This document shows positions 36,664-45,200 of a DNA stretch of 64,000 nt, one piece after another. How positions within the stretch are numbered: position 1 is the first letter of the stretch; every line of letters starts with the position of its first letter. The DNA comes from Thalassospira sp. MCCC 1A01428 (lineage in GTDB: Bacteria > Pseudomonadota > Alphaproteobacteria > Rhodospirillales > Thalassospiraceae). The stretch lies in contig NZ_JFJZ01000008.1 of the NCBI RefSeq assembly GCF_002115825.1, positions 121,650 to 185,649 on the forward strand, in the 5' to 3' direction. Both the position numbers and the translations under genes were made by a program. A model generated the notes under the pieces. It searched no databases. It had not been told where the DNA came from and was given only the letters and a program-made list of their open reading frames with translations.

Positions 36664-36985
36664 CCGCCCACCCGATACTGCATGCAAAATTGTCAACAAT
36701 CTGTGTTTTGATTGTTAGCAAATGCTGTGCCACATCAAAAATAACGCGCAAAAGCGTCATTTCAGATCTTATAGGTTGAGGTTTTCGGGGCCACCTCGCG
36801 AATAAATGCTAATTTTATACGCAACGAATGAACAGTTTTTAGACAATCTTTATAATATGCATATTTTTTAGACTTATTTGACAATAAGCTGGCCGTTGGA
36901 CAGTTTTTTGTTATGCAAATCGTCAACAATTTTGTAAAAACTAAAGATCACATCTTCTCGCCCCCCATCAGGAAAGACCCGCCCC
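36664..36985. promoter_or_regulatory. Divergent promoter region with repeated operator motif
   Basis: AT-rich region of 322 bases between the importer operon and the GntR gene. The motif ATGCAAAaTtGTCAACAAT occurs at 36682-36700 and, with one base deleted and one changed, at 36913-36930, one copy near each start. The left copy continues into an inverted repeat AACAATC-N8-GATTGTT (36695-36716). These are good candidates for GntR sites; the assignment is inferred. Confidence 0.55.
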
Positions 36986-37717
36986 ATGGCCCACCCCGCC
37001 GAGCCCCAACGCTTCACTGGCAGCGGAAAATTACGGCCGGAAGAACAGATTTATCAGGAAATGCTGGGTGCCATCCTTGATCGCCGTTTGGAACCGGGCA
37101 TGAAGCTGATTGAGGAAAACCTTGCAAAAACCTTTGGCGTCAGCCGGGCGCGTATTCGTGCCGCCTTTTTACAATTGGCCCACGATAAACTGATCAATCT
37201 GGTGCCCAATCGCGGCGCGTTTGTTTCCGAACCGACTATTGCCGAAGCCATCGAGGTTTTTTCCGCCCGCCGCATGATCGAAGATGGCGTGGTGCGTAAG
37301 GTGACAGCGCATATGAACGACGATCAGGCCGAACAAATCCGCGCTCACCTGCAAGCCGAACACAAAGCCCACCACGAGGGCGATCACCGTGCAGCCATCA
37401 TTTTGTCCGGTGAATTTCACCTGTTACTGGCCCGCCTTGCCAATAATCTGGTGATCGAGGAATTTTTGGAACGGCTGATTTTGCGAAGCTCGTTGATCAT
37501 TGCGATGTATGAAAGCCCGCAACCCGCCGATTGTTCGCATGATGACCATGATGAACTGTTGCGCGCCCTGACCGGTGGCGACGCCGACGAAGCCGCATCC
37601 TGCATGGCAAAGCATCTTGATAATATCCGTGACCGGCTTCAGCTTCAGCGCGAAAAACCCGGCAAAACCGATTTCGCCAGCATCTTTGGCCGCCATCCCA
37701 GCAGCAAGGCAGGTTAA
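36986..37717 (+). CDS. GntR-family regulator, FCD type
   Basis: Transcription factor of 243 residues. The N-terminal winged helix is typical (ILDRRLEPGMKLIEENLAKTFGVSRARIRAAFLQLAHDKLINLVPNRGAFV, about 30-80). The C-terminal FCD domain has the metal/ligand histidines in GEFHLLLARLANN and HDDHDELLRALTGGDADEAASCMAKHLDNI. It is divergent from the importer-racemase operon and is probably its repressor, sensing the substrate. Convergent with the gamma-glutamyltransferase gene. Confidence 0.9.
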   Translation: MAHPAEPQRFTGSGKLRPEEQIYQEMLGAILDRRLEPGMKLIEENLAKTFGVSRARIRAAFLQLAHDKLINLVPNRGAFVSEPTIAEAIEVFSARRMIEDGVVRKVTAHMNDDQAEQIRAHLQAEHKAHHEGDHRAAIILSGEFHLLLARLANNLVIEEFLERLILRSSLIIAMYESPQPADCSHDDHDELLRALTGGDADEAASCMAKHLDNIRDRLQLQREKPGKTDFASIFGRHPSSKAG

Positions 37718-37770
37718 AACGTTTTTGGGCCACTGCCCCCTTGCTTTGCATCAATCCGCCCCGGCAAAAC

Positions 37771-37804
37771 AAAAAAGGGCCGGATGCCAAAGCACCCCGC
37801 CCCC
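37771..37804 (-). terminator. Terminator of the tct-ggt operon
   Basis: On the minus strand an 11-pair stem with one G-G mismatch and one G-T pair around TTTG, followed by six T. It lies about 55 bases after the gamma-glutamyltransferase stop. Confidence 0.75.
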
Positions 37805-37858
37805 TTACTTTTCGATCGCAAAGCCGACAGAAATAATATCGCCCGATCCTATCGGACC

Positions 37859-39457
37859 TTAGAAACCAACCGCACAACCATCCTTGCGCGGGTCGGACCC
37901 GGCAACATAGCCGGCATCGGTTTTGGCAATCAGCTGCGCCCCGCCAAAGCCGAAATTGGTTTGATCGGGCGTTTCGACCAAAACGTTATGGCCCTTGGCG
38001 CGCAAGGCTTTGATCGTTTCATCCCCCAAAACATGCTCGACCGCCACATCCAGCCCGGAAATGGCCTGCCAGCGCGGGGCATCGGCGGCAGTTTGCGGGT
38101 CTTGGCCCCAAAGTTGGGTGCGCAGCGTCATTTGCAAATGCCCCTGGGCCTGCATCGGCCCACCCATGACGCCAAAGCTCATGACCGGGTTGCCATCCTT
38201 GCCCATCAAAAAGGCCGGAATAATGGTTTGGAACGGGCGTTTTCCACCCGCAACCAGGTTAGGATGGCCGGGTTGCAACGAAAAGCCATGCCCCCGGTTT
38301 TGCAAGCTGATCGAGGTACCCGGCACCACAACGCCGGAGCCAAAACCCAGATAATTCGACTGAATAAACGACACCATCATGCCGTTTTCATCCGCCGCCG
38401 TGACATATACCGTCCCGCCATGTTCGGGCGCACCGGCCTTAAAATCCTGCGCGTGCGCCGGATCAATCAAGGCGGCCCGCGATGCCAGATATTTATCTGA
38501 CAGCAAATGTTCCACCGTCACATCGCGCATATGGTCCAGATCGGCGACATAAGTGTGCAAATCGGCAAAGGCCAGTTTCATGGCCTCAATTTCCAGATGC
38601 AGCGCTTCGGGGTCATCCGGGCCATATTGGTCAATCTGGCAATGGCGCAAAATGCCCAAGGCCATCAGCGCCGAAATGCCCTGCCCGTTGGGTGGAATTT
38701 CATGCAGGGCGACATCGCCAAATTCCTGGCTGATGGTGCCACACCAATCCGCCTTGTGATTGGCAAGGTCTTCTTCATTCAGGGCAGCGCCATGCTGGCG
38801 TGCGAAATCGGCAATTTTTTTCGCCAATCGGCCTTTGTAAAAACTATCCCCACCCGTCTCGGCAATATCGCGCAGGCTTTCGGCCATCGCCGAGTTGACG
38901 AACAACTCGCCTGCTTTGGGGGTACGGCCCCCGGGCATAAAGGCTTCGGCAAAGCCGGGTTTGTCATGCAGAACTTTTGCGCCATTGGCCCAAAGCTGGG
39001 CAATGATGGGCGATACGGCAAAACCCCGGCTGGCATATTCGATGGCGGGTTCAAACAGTTTTTCAAACGGCAATTTGCCAAATTTATCCGATATCGCCCG
39101 CCACGCCGAAACCGCACCGGGCACCGTGACAGCCTCCCAGCCCCGTTGCGGCATTTTTTCCTGCCCGGCAAACCGTTCGGGCGACCACGCCGCCGGGGCA
39201 CGGCCCGATGCATTCAAGCCATGAATTTCCGTGCCATCCCAAATAATGGCATAGGCATCCGACCCCAAACCATTGCCGGTTGGCTCTACCACCGGCAAGG
39301 CGATAGCGGCGGCCAGGGCCGCATCGGCGGCATTACCGCCCTGGGCCAGCATCCGCAAACCGGCCTGCGCTGCCAGTGGTTGCGATGTCGAAACAATATT
39401 ACGCGCCATCACCGGTGACCGGCGCGAGGCATAAAGCCCTTCGGTGGTAAATTTCAT
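37859..39457 (-). CDS. Cytoplasmic gamma-glutamyltransferase family protein
   Basis: Ntn-hydrolase of 532 residues, GGT family. ATG 39457 has GAGGAGGA ahead; a GTG at 39481 is less likely. The autoprocessing threonine is expected in EHGGTVYVTAADENGMMVSFIQSN (about residue 345), and the small-subunit motif PNPxxxG-like SFGVMGGPMQAQGHLQ follows. There is no signal peptide, unlike classical periplasmic GGT, so it resembles the YwrD-like cytoplasmic group, which acts on gamma-glutamyl or acyl-amide compounds. It lies 24 bases behind tctA, hence in the tctCBA operon, suggesting that it processes the imported substrate. Confidence 0.88.
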   Translation of the reverse strand: MKFTTEGLYASRRSPVMARNIVSTSQPLAAQAGLRMLAQGGNAADAALAAAIALPVVEPTGNGLGSDAYAIIWDGTEIHGLNASGRAPAAWSPERFAGQEKMPQRGWEAVTVPGAVSAWRAISDKFGKLPFEKLFEPAIEYASRGFAVSPIIAQLWANGAKVLHDKPGFAEAFMPGGRTPKAGELFVNSAMAESLRDIAETGGDSFYKGRLAKKIADFARQHGAALNEEDLANHKADWCGTISQEFGDVALHEIPPNGQGISALMALGILRHCQIDQYGPDDPEALHLEIEAMKLAFADLHTYVADLDHMRDVTVEHLLSDKYLASRAALIDPAHAQDFKAGAPEHGGTVYVTAADENGMMVSFIQSNYLGFGSGVVVPGTSISLQNRGHGFSLQPGHPNLVAGGKRPFQTIIPAFLMGKDGNPVMSFGVMGGPMQAQGHLQMTLRTQLWGQDPQTAADAPRWQAISGLDVAVEHVLGDETIKALRAKGHNVLVETPDQTNFGFGGAQLIAKTDAGYVAGSDPRKDGCAVGF

Positions 39458-39481
39458 GGGTTTAATTCCTCCTCGCGGCAC

Positions 39482-40996
39482 TCAGACGAGCGCATCTTTG
39501 TTTCCATTGCCCTTTTTATGGGCTTTCCAGATCGACCGGATGCTCAAAATAACCGACAAAACCGCCGCTGCCAAAAACAGGGCAGAAATTGGCCGGGTAA
39601 AAAACACCGTCCAGTCGCCATCACTCATTAACGCACGGCGCAAATTGGTTTCGGCAATCGGGCCAAGAATGACGCCTAAAACCAACGGAGCCAGCGGATA
39701 ATCCAGACATTTCAAAATGTAGCCCACCAACCCGATCGCGCCGAGCAGATAAAGATCGCCCATGCGGTTATTCAGGGCAAAAGCCCCGATCACGCAGCAG
39801 ATCATCACGGTTGGCACAATGAACTGTTTGGGAATATCGGTAACCCGCAAAAACAGCCGCATCGAGGCCACACACACCACCAGCATCATAAAGCTGGCAA
39901 CGGTGAGGGCGATAAACATGCCATAAACCAGATCGGCATGATCCAGAATCAGCCTGGGGCCGACACTAATGCCATGCACCATCAGGGATGCCATTAAAAT
40001 GGCATCCACTGCCGATCCGGGAATGCCCAGCGAAATCAGCGGGATCAACCCGCCGCCTGCCGTGGCCGAATTACCTGCCTCGGAGGCCACAACCCCATCG
40101 GCAATTCCCTGGCCGAATTTTTCCGGCGTTTTGGAACTGCGTTTCGCCTGATCATAGGCCAGCAAATTGGCAATCGAGCCCCCGGCACCGGGCAACGCCC
40201 CAATTACAACCCCGACCAGCGATGACCGGATCAAATTAACCGGGCGCATCAAAACTTCGCGCATCACTTCCCAGGTTTTGAAATCAATGCTTTTGGGAAT
40301 CAGCGCATGATTGACCTTTTTGCCGTGAATTTCGACCTCGTCCAGAAGCTGGCTGATGGCGAAAATGCCAATCAGCACCACCAGAAACGGCAGGCCCGGT
40401 GCCAGCAGATCCATATCAAAGGTCAGGCGCGGGCGGCCCATCATCGGGTCCGGCCCGATGGTGGCAAGACCCAGGCCAATCACCCCGGCAATCAGGCCGC
40501 GGATCAGCGAATTGCCCACCAGACTGGCAACAATGGTTAAGGCAAAAACGATCAGCGAAAAATATTCCCACGGGCCCAGGCGCACCGCCACAACCGCCAG
40601 CGGCGGGGCGGCAACAATCAGCACCAGTGTGGAAATAATGGTGCCGAAAAACGATGCCCACACCCCCAGCGACAAGGCGCGGCCCGGCTCGCCATTGCGT
40701 GCCATGGGAAAGGCATCAAAGGTGGTAGCAACCGAACTGGGGGTGCCGGGAATACCCAGCAAAGCCGCACTGATCAGGCCGCCGGTATAGCCCCCGACAT
40801 AAACCGACAACATCACCGAAATGCCCTGAAGGGGTTCCATGGCAAAGGTCAGCGGCAAGGTCAGGATAATGGCCATCGTCACGGTAAAACCGGGGATCGC
40901 GGCGGCAACAATACCGGCGACCGACCCGATCAACATATAAATCAGGGTATCAAAGGCAAAAACCTGATGCGCGCCCTGAAAAAAAGCATCCAACAT
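39482..40996 (-). CDS. tctA: Tripartite tricarboxylate transporter, large membrane subunit
   Basis: TctA of 504 residues with about eleven to twelve helices. The family motifs are present: GFTVTMAIILTLPLTF, LGIPGTPSSVATTFDAFPMARNGEPGRAL near 80-110, and the repeat of the same pattern ISLGIPGSAVDAILMASLMVHG. It drives solute uptake with an ion gradient in partnership with TctB and TctC. It lies 43 bases after tctB and 24 before the GGT gene. Confidence 0.93.
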   Translation of the reverse strand: MLDAFFQGAHQVFAFDTLIYMLIGSVAGIVAAAIPGFTVTMAIILTLPLTFAMEPLQGISVMLSVYVGGYTGGLISAALLGIPGTPSSVATTFDAFPMARNGEPGRALSLGVWASFFGTIISTLVLIVAAPPLAVVAVRLGPWEYFSLIVFALTIVASLVGNSLIRGLIAGVIGLGLATIGPDPMMGRPRLTFDMDLLAPGLPFLVVLIGIFAISQLLDEVEIHGKKVNHALIPKSIDFKTWEVMREVLMRPVNLIRSSLVGVVIGALPGAGGSIANLLAYDQAKRSSKTPEKFGQGIADGVVASEAGNSATAGGGLIPLISLGIPGSAVDAILMASLMVHGISVGPRLILDHADLVYGMFIALTVASFMMLVVCVASMRLFLRVTDIPKQFIVPTVMICCVIGAFALNNRMGDLYLLGAIGLVGYILKCLDYPLAPLVLGVILGPIAETNLRRALMSDGDWTVFFTRPISALFLAAAVLSVILSIRSIWKAHKKGNGNKDALV

Positions 40997-41039
40997 ATGT
41001 CTGAACTTTCAGCAGTATGTGACGGCGCTGTATCGCTGC

Positions 41040-41591
41040 CTAAAAGGCAATCAGAACACCACGCGGCAGGAAAACATTGAAAACATCGGCAAACAGCATG
41101 TTCAGCCCGAACGAAAACACCAGGGCAGCGATAACAGACTGAATAACCGTTCGGCGCGTCACACCCGCGATCAGCAATTGTGCAATCAGCAAAAAGCCGA
41201 ACGTCGCCAGCGAAAAGCCCAACGTGGACAACACGCCAAGGTAAACCACCAGCAACCCGTAAATCGCAAAGGAAATGCGCCGGATTTTAAGCCAGCGCCC
41301 AAAAGCATAAACCGCTTCGGGCATGCCGCCATTGCGGTGAATATCAATCACCGACTTGATCGCGGCAAACAGGCACAAGGCCGCCAGCACACTGAAAACC
41401 AGTTTGGGGAAAGACCCGGCCCCCAATGGCTCCCAGCGTGATGTCGGCAAGGATGATGCCCGCCAGGCGCAATAAACCGCAGCAACACCAAAAACAATAT
41501 AGGAAACCAGCCGGGCCAGTTCATTTCGGGCCCGCGTGGCAGCAGATGCCACTGCATCTGCTGCCGCCGGTTTCGGGGTATCGGCCGTCAT
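41040..41591 (-). CDS. tctB: Tripartite tricarboxylate transporter, small membrane subunit
   Basis: TctB-like membrane protein of 183 residues with four hydrophobic helices. Helix 1 is ARLVSYIVFGVAAVYCAWRAS. It has the family LGAGSFPKLVFSVLAALCLFAA. Its ATG overlaps the tctC stop as ATGA, typical of a coupled transporter unit. Poorly conserved family, so the call rests partly on its place. Confidence 0.85.
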   Translation of the reverse strand: MTADTPKPAAADAVASAATRARNELARLVSYIVFGVAAVYCAWRASSLPTSRWEPLGAGSFPKLVFSVLAALCLFAAIKSVIDIHRNGGMPEAVYAFGRWLKIRRISFAIYGLLVVYLGVLSTLGFSLATFGFLLIAQLLIAGVTRRTVIQSVIAALVFSFGLNMLFADVFNVFLPRGVLIAF

Positions 41592-42535
41592 CCCTGCAAC
41601 TTGCCGACCAGCTTGGTCACGTCAGCATCAAGTTTTTCGAGATAGGCTTTGTAATCTTCCTCGCCAATAAAGACATTGGCAGAACCGGCATTTTTCATTT
41701 TGGTTTTGATGTCATCAAGCGACATGGCTTTTTTCAAATCATCCGCCAGCTTGTCGACAATCGGCTGCGGTGTGCCCTTGGGCAGAACAACGCCGCGTGT
41801 CACCGCCATTTGCAAATCGTAGCCCTGTTCTTTCATCGTTGGCACATCGGGTTCTTCGGCGGTGCGTTCTTCTGTACCCACACCGGCAAAAATCAGATCG
41901 CCGTTTTTAACAAACTCGCTCGCCGATGAAACATCGCCAATGGCAATATCAATATTGCCGCCCACCAGGGCGCGAATACGTTCACCCGTGTCGCGGAACC
42001 CGACATAACTGAACTGAACGCCAAGGGCATCCTCGATCATGGCCATGTGCAAATGCGGCACCCCGCCCAGGGTCACACCGGCGCGCACCTTGCCCGGGTT
42101 GGCCTTGGCATAGGCTTTTAATTCTTCAAGATTTTTGAAATTGTCGTTTTTGGAAAGCGTCAGATATTGCGGTGAAGATGCTACCAGCGCGACCGGAATA
42201 AAGCTGTCCCAATCCAGATCGGTGATGCCGGTTTTATTTGCCGTTAACAACCCTTCGTGGATTTGCGAAATCGTATAGCCATCTGCCGGGCGCTTGGCAA
42301 ATTCCTTCAGGCCTACCGTTCCGCCAACGCCGGGCATATTAATAATTGGCACCGGCTGACCGGTCACTTCCGACAGGCCAAGGCCAACAATACGCATCAG
42401 GGTGTCGCTACCGCCACCCGGGCCCCAAGGCACAATAAATTCAATCGGTTTATTCGGATAATCCTGCGCCATAACCGGTGTTACCGCCGCTGCGGCCAGC
42501 ATCAATCCCGCCGCCATCGCAATTTTGCGAAGCAT
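41588..42535 (-). CDS. tctC: Tripartite tricarboxylate transporter, binding protein
   Basis: Periplasmic TctC/Bug-family protein of 315 residues with a signal peptide (AAGLMLAAAAVTPVMA). The Bug pattern is clear: YPNKPIEFIVPWGPGGGSDTLMRIVG, MPGVGGTVGLKEFAK, and VRAGVTLGGVPHLHMAMIEDA. It binds a carboxylated ligand such as citrate, glutamate-like or a gamma-glutamyl compound. AGGAGGCTGGAG precedes the ATG. First gene of the operon tctC-tctB-tctA-GGT. Confidence 0.92.
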   Translation of the reverse strand: MLRKIAMAAGLMLAAAAVTPVMAQDYPNKPIEFIVPWGPGGGSDTLMRIVGLGLSEVTGQPVPIINMPGVGGTVGLKEFAKRPADGYTISQIHEGLLTANKTGITDLDWDSFIPVALVASSPQYLTLSKNDNFKNLEELKAYAKANPGKVRAGVTLGGVPHLHMAMIEDALGVQFSYVGFRDTGERIRALVGGNIDIAIGDVSSASEFVKNGDLIFAGVGTEERTAEEPDVPTMKEQGYDLQMAVTRGVVLPKGTPQPIVDKLADDLKKAMSLDDIKTKMKNAGSANVFIGEEDYKAYLEKLDADVTKLVGKLQG

Positions 42536-42771
42536 ATCTCCAGCCTCCTGATAAGTGGTTCATCATTTCCTCAAACCATTTTAGTCATGGTTCGTTATAT
42601 TTATGCCAATATTGTTTGCACCTTCATTGCTGCGGCGCAAGCACAAAAACACAAATTTGCCATAAATTGCCATTTTTAGCGCTCGCACGTGCAAAAATTC
42701 TAGCCAAAAACGGAAATTTGTGACTAGAACCATTAATTGATTAAATCAAAATTGGTTTGGATTGGTTTAAA
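42536..42771. promoter_or_regulatory. Divergent tctC/tauE promoter region
   Basis: Holds several repeats: AACCAT-N7-ATGGTT (42574-42592), the perfect palindrome TTGATTAAATCAA (42737-42749) and a direct repeat ATTGGTTT at 42751 and 42761. These suit GntR-type control of both transcripts. The GntR gene at 43654 is the likely reader. Confidence 0.45.
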
Positions 42772-43605
42772 ATGATGGATCTGGGAAGCGGCGCGCATCT
42801 TTATCTTATCTGGGGCGGCGCCATGCTGTTTGCCGGTGTGGTTGGCGGCATTATGGCCGGGTTGCTTGGCGTTGGCGGCGGCATTGTCATTGTGCCGGTG
42901 CTGTATCATTTCCTCTCCGTGATGGGGGTGGATGAAAGCATGCGCATGCAAATTGCCGTGGCAACATCGCTGACCACCATCATTGCCACCGCCCTGTCAT
43001 CGACACGCAGCCATTACAAAAAAGGGGCGGTTGATGTCGGGCTGCTTAAACGCTGGGGCCCTGCCATTGTTATTGGCGTTATTATTGGCACAGCCATTGG
43101 CGGCCATGTTGACGGGCGGGTCTTAACCGTTGTTTTTGCTGTGGTGGCGTTGCTGGTAGCTGCCAACATGATGCTGGCACGCGACAGATCAACCGATTCG
43201 CAAAAAAACCCGCCCAAATCGGTATGGGCTGCGCTGGGGGTTCTGGCGGGCGGTTTATCGGCGATGATGGGCATTGGCGGCGGCACCATTTGCGTACCGC
43301 TGCTTAGCTTTCTGGGCTATGACATTCGCAAAGCGGTTGGCACAGCATCGGCAATCGGATTGATCATTGCCCTGCCCGGCACCATTGGTTATGCCATGTC
43401 GGGCATTGGCATTGCGGGCAGACCGCCCTTTTCCGTGGGGTATGTCAATGTACTGGCAGCCGCCCTTCTGATACCCATGACCGTGCTTTTTGCGCCGGTT
43501 GGCGCGCGTATTGCCCACAGCATTCCCCAGCGGGCCTTACGCATCTGTTTCGGGCTTTTCTTGCTCGTTACGTCAATTCGTATGTTCCACGACCTGATTT
43601 TTTGA
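42772..43605 (+). CDS. TauE/SafE-family membrane transporter
   Basis: Inner-membrane protein of 277 residues with about eight helices. The paired family motif GLLGVGGGIVIVPVL (about 25-40) and MMGIGGGTICVPLL (about 165-180) is clear. These carriers export sulfite, sulfoacetate or other anions. The ATG is uncertain: 42772 or 42775, both without a good ribosome site; a TTG at 42757 also reads in frame. It is followed after 48 bases by a GntR gene, and is divergent from tctC. Confidence 0.85.
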   Translation: MMDLGSGAHLYLIWGGAMLFAGVVGGIMAGLLGVGGGIVIVPVLYHFLSVMGVDESMRMQIAVATSLTTIIATALSSTRSHYKKGAVDVGLLKRWGPAIVIGVIIGTAIGGHVDGRVLTVVFAVVALLVAANMMLARDRSTDSQKNPPKSVWAALGVLAGGLSAMMGIGGGTICVPLLSFLGYDIRKAVGTASAIGLIIALPGTIGYAMSGIGIAGRPPFSVGYVNVLAAALLIPMTVLFAPVGARIAHSIPQRALRICFGLFLLVTSIRMFHDLIF

Positions 43606-43653
43606 TAGCTGATTGCACCGGAAACGTCAGTAGCAACAAGAAAAACACCTGCC

Positions 43654-44325
43654 ATGAACGATATATCAACACAGGGGCTGGCCAAAACGCTGCGCAATGC
43701 CTTTAACCAGGGGCAATATGTAGAGAATGGCCGCGTCATTGCCGAACGCAGCTTGGCCGAAAAACTCGATGTGGGCCGCCGCGCCCTGCGCAAGGCGCTT
43801 GACGAACTTGAAGCCGACGGGCTGATCTGGCGCCGTCAGGGCCAGGGTACCTTTGTCGGCACCCCGCCTACCCCGCGTTTGCGCCGCCTTGAAGGGCTCG
43901 CCACCAAAACCAGCCCTTATGAAATTATGGAAGTTCGCCTGGAAATTGAACCGTCGATGGCGCGTTTTGCCGCCCTGCGCGCGTCACAAGCCGATATTGA
44001 TGCCATGCGCATGATGGTTGAAAACGCGGCCAATGCCCAAAATCAGGCCGATTATGAAAAATGGGATTCGGCCTTTCATCAAAAACTGGCCGAAAGTGTG
44101 CGCAATACCCTGTTTTTAGCGGTATTTGAGGCCGTAAACGCCGTTAGACGCGATGCCGCATGGTCGCGGATGCGCGAAAGTACACATTCCGACCGTCTGA
44201 TCACCAAATTGTCCGAACAGCACCGCGCCATCGTCAATGCGATCGAAATGCGTGACCCCAACCAGGCGGAAGAAGCCATGCGCGCTCACCTCTCACAAGT
44301 CGAACGCGCCCTGCACCAAAACTGA
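43654..44325 (+). CDS. GntR-family regulator, FCD type
   Basis: Transcription factor of 223 residues, FadR/FCD type. The winged helix covers about residues 10-70, including SLAEKLDVGRRALRKALDELEADGLIWRRQGQGTFVG. The FCD part shows EVRLEIEPSMARFAALRA, DSAFHQKLAESVRN and EQHRAIVNAIEMRDPNQAEEAMRAHL with the expected ligand-binding histidines. It is co-directional with the TauE-like gene and divergent from the tct-GGT operon; a repressor of both is likely, from position. Confidence 0.9.
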   Translation: MNDISTQGLAKTLRNAFNQGQYVENGRVIAERSLAEKLDVGRRALRKALDELEADGLIWRRQGQGTFVGTPPTPRLRRLEGLATKTSPYEIMEVRLEIEPSMARFAALRASQADIDAMRMMVENAANAQNQADYEKWDSAFHQKLAESVRNTLFLAVFEAVNAVRRDAAWSRMRESTHSDRLITKLSEQHRAIVNAIEMRDPNQAEEAMRAHLSQVERALHQN

Positions 44326-45200
44326 TTACAAACAGGAACCGGTATTTAATCCCTTCGTGCCACCGCCCTGAAATATCGCTCCGCCCCCGCCAATCACCGG
44401 CCTACCCCACCCTTGCCGGGCGAACTCGCCATTCACGTCAGTCTTTCGCCCCCACCACACAGCAAAACACATGGATAACAGCACGCTGCCTCTGCCGTGC
44501 GGTTATGACCAACACATGTGTCGATTGGCAATGCAGTTAACACTGCAGCTCTCCGCCCGTGCGATCAGGTACACAGCACACAGCCCCCGGATTTAACCGC
44601 CCTGTACCGGCTTCGCACCCCGCACCGCGAAAACGCCCCTGCCAGACACCACCATCACCATGCCCCACCCATTGCACGCCGTTTGTTTGCAAGCCTTGCG
44701 CGCTTGTCCCGTCATGTCCTCTATTGGCAAGACCATCTACGATACCATTCGGTCGGCTTTCACAACCAGTCTGGCACCTGGAAAGTCCTCATCTTTCGCA
44801 ACAGATTAAATTGCATAAAATATTCACTTACCCAAATGCGCGGGAACAAAGCCAATATGCATTTGTTATCATGATATATTTGTTTCGACACCTGTTGCCC
44901 GCCCGCGCGAATTGATGTCAACCGCATTACTTTTCATATGATGACTTTACAAGCCACGGTCTGAACCATACATTCCCGATCAACAAACACCCGTCCGGAT
45001 CAGGCGCGCCGGATGACAAAGCCCTGCTTTGTATCGTACTATTGTATGAGTTTTATAAAGAAGGAGGTTTTTTGCAGTTCACACCGGCCCTTTCCCGTCA
45101 CGGCAAAGGCCCGAATAGAACCATAAAACCTGCGTCAAACCTGTCGACGCTGCGCGCGCCACAATAACGGATGATCAAATCCAACCCACAGGAGAACCCG
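44326..45200. other. Long intergenic region without recognised gene
   Basis: About 875 bases. Two overlapping plus frames of 118 residues (44518-44874 and 44559-44915) lack ribosome sites and read as low-quality Pro/His/Arg-rich sequence. The left part is rich in C and A on the plus strand. TGCAGT-N4-ACTGCA at 44532-44547 is the only clean inverted repeat; 44800-45060 is AT-rich. A GGAGG stands at 45063-45067 but no gene follows it. The region probably includes the promoter of the aldehyde dehydrogenase. Confidence 0.5.

Noticed and set aside
35572..36711. Open frame of 379 codons opposite the ABC ATPase gene
   Set aside because: The minus-strand ATPase has all catalytic motifs; the plus frame is His/Asn/Gln/Gly-rich shadow sequence.
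38507..39418. Open frame of 303 codons opposite the gamma-glutamyltransferase gene
   Set aside because: Shadow of a clear enzyme gene; no start signal or motif.
44518..44915. Two overlapping plus-strand frames of 118 codons
   Set aside because: No ribosome sites, odd Pro/His/Arg-rich sequence, and the two exclude each other.
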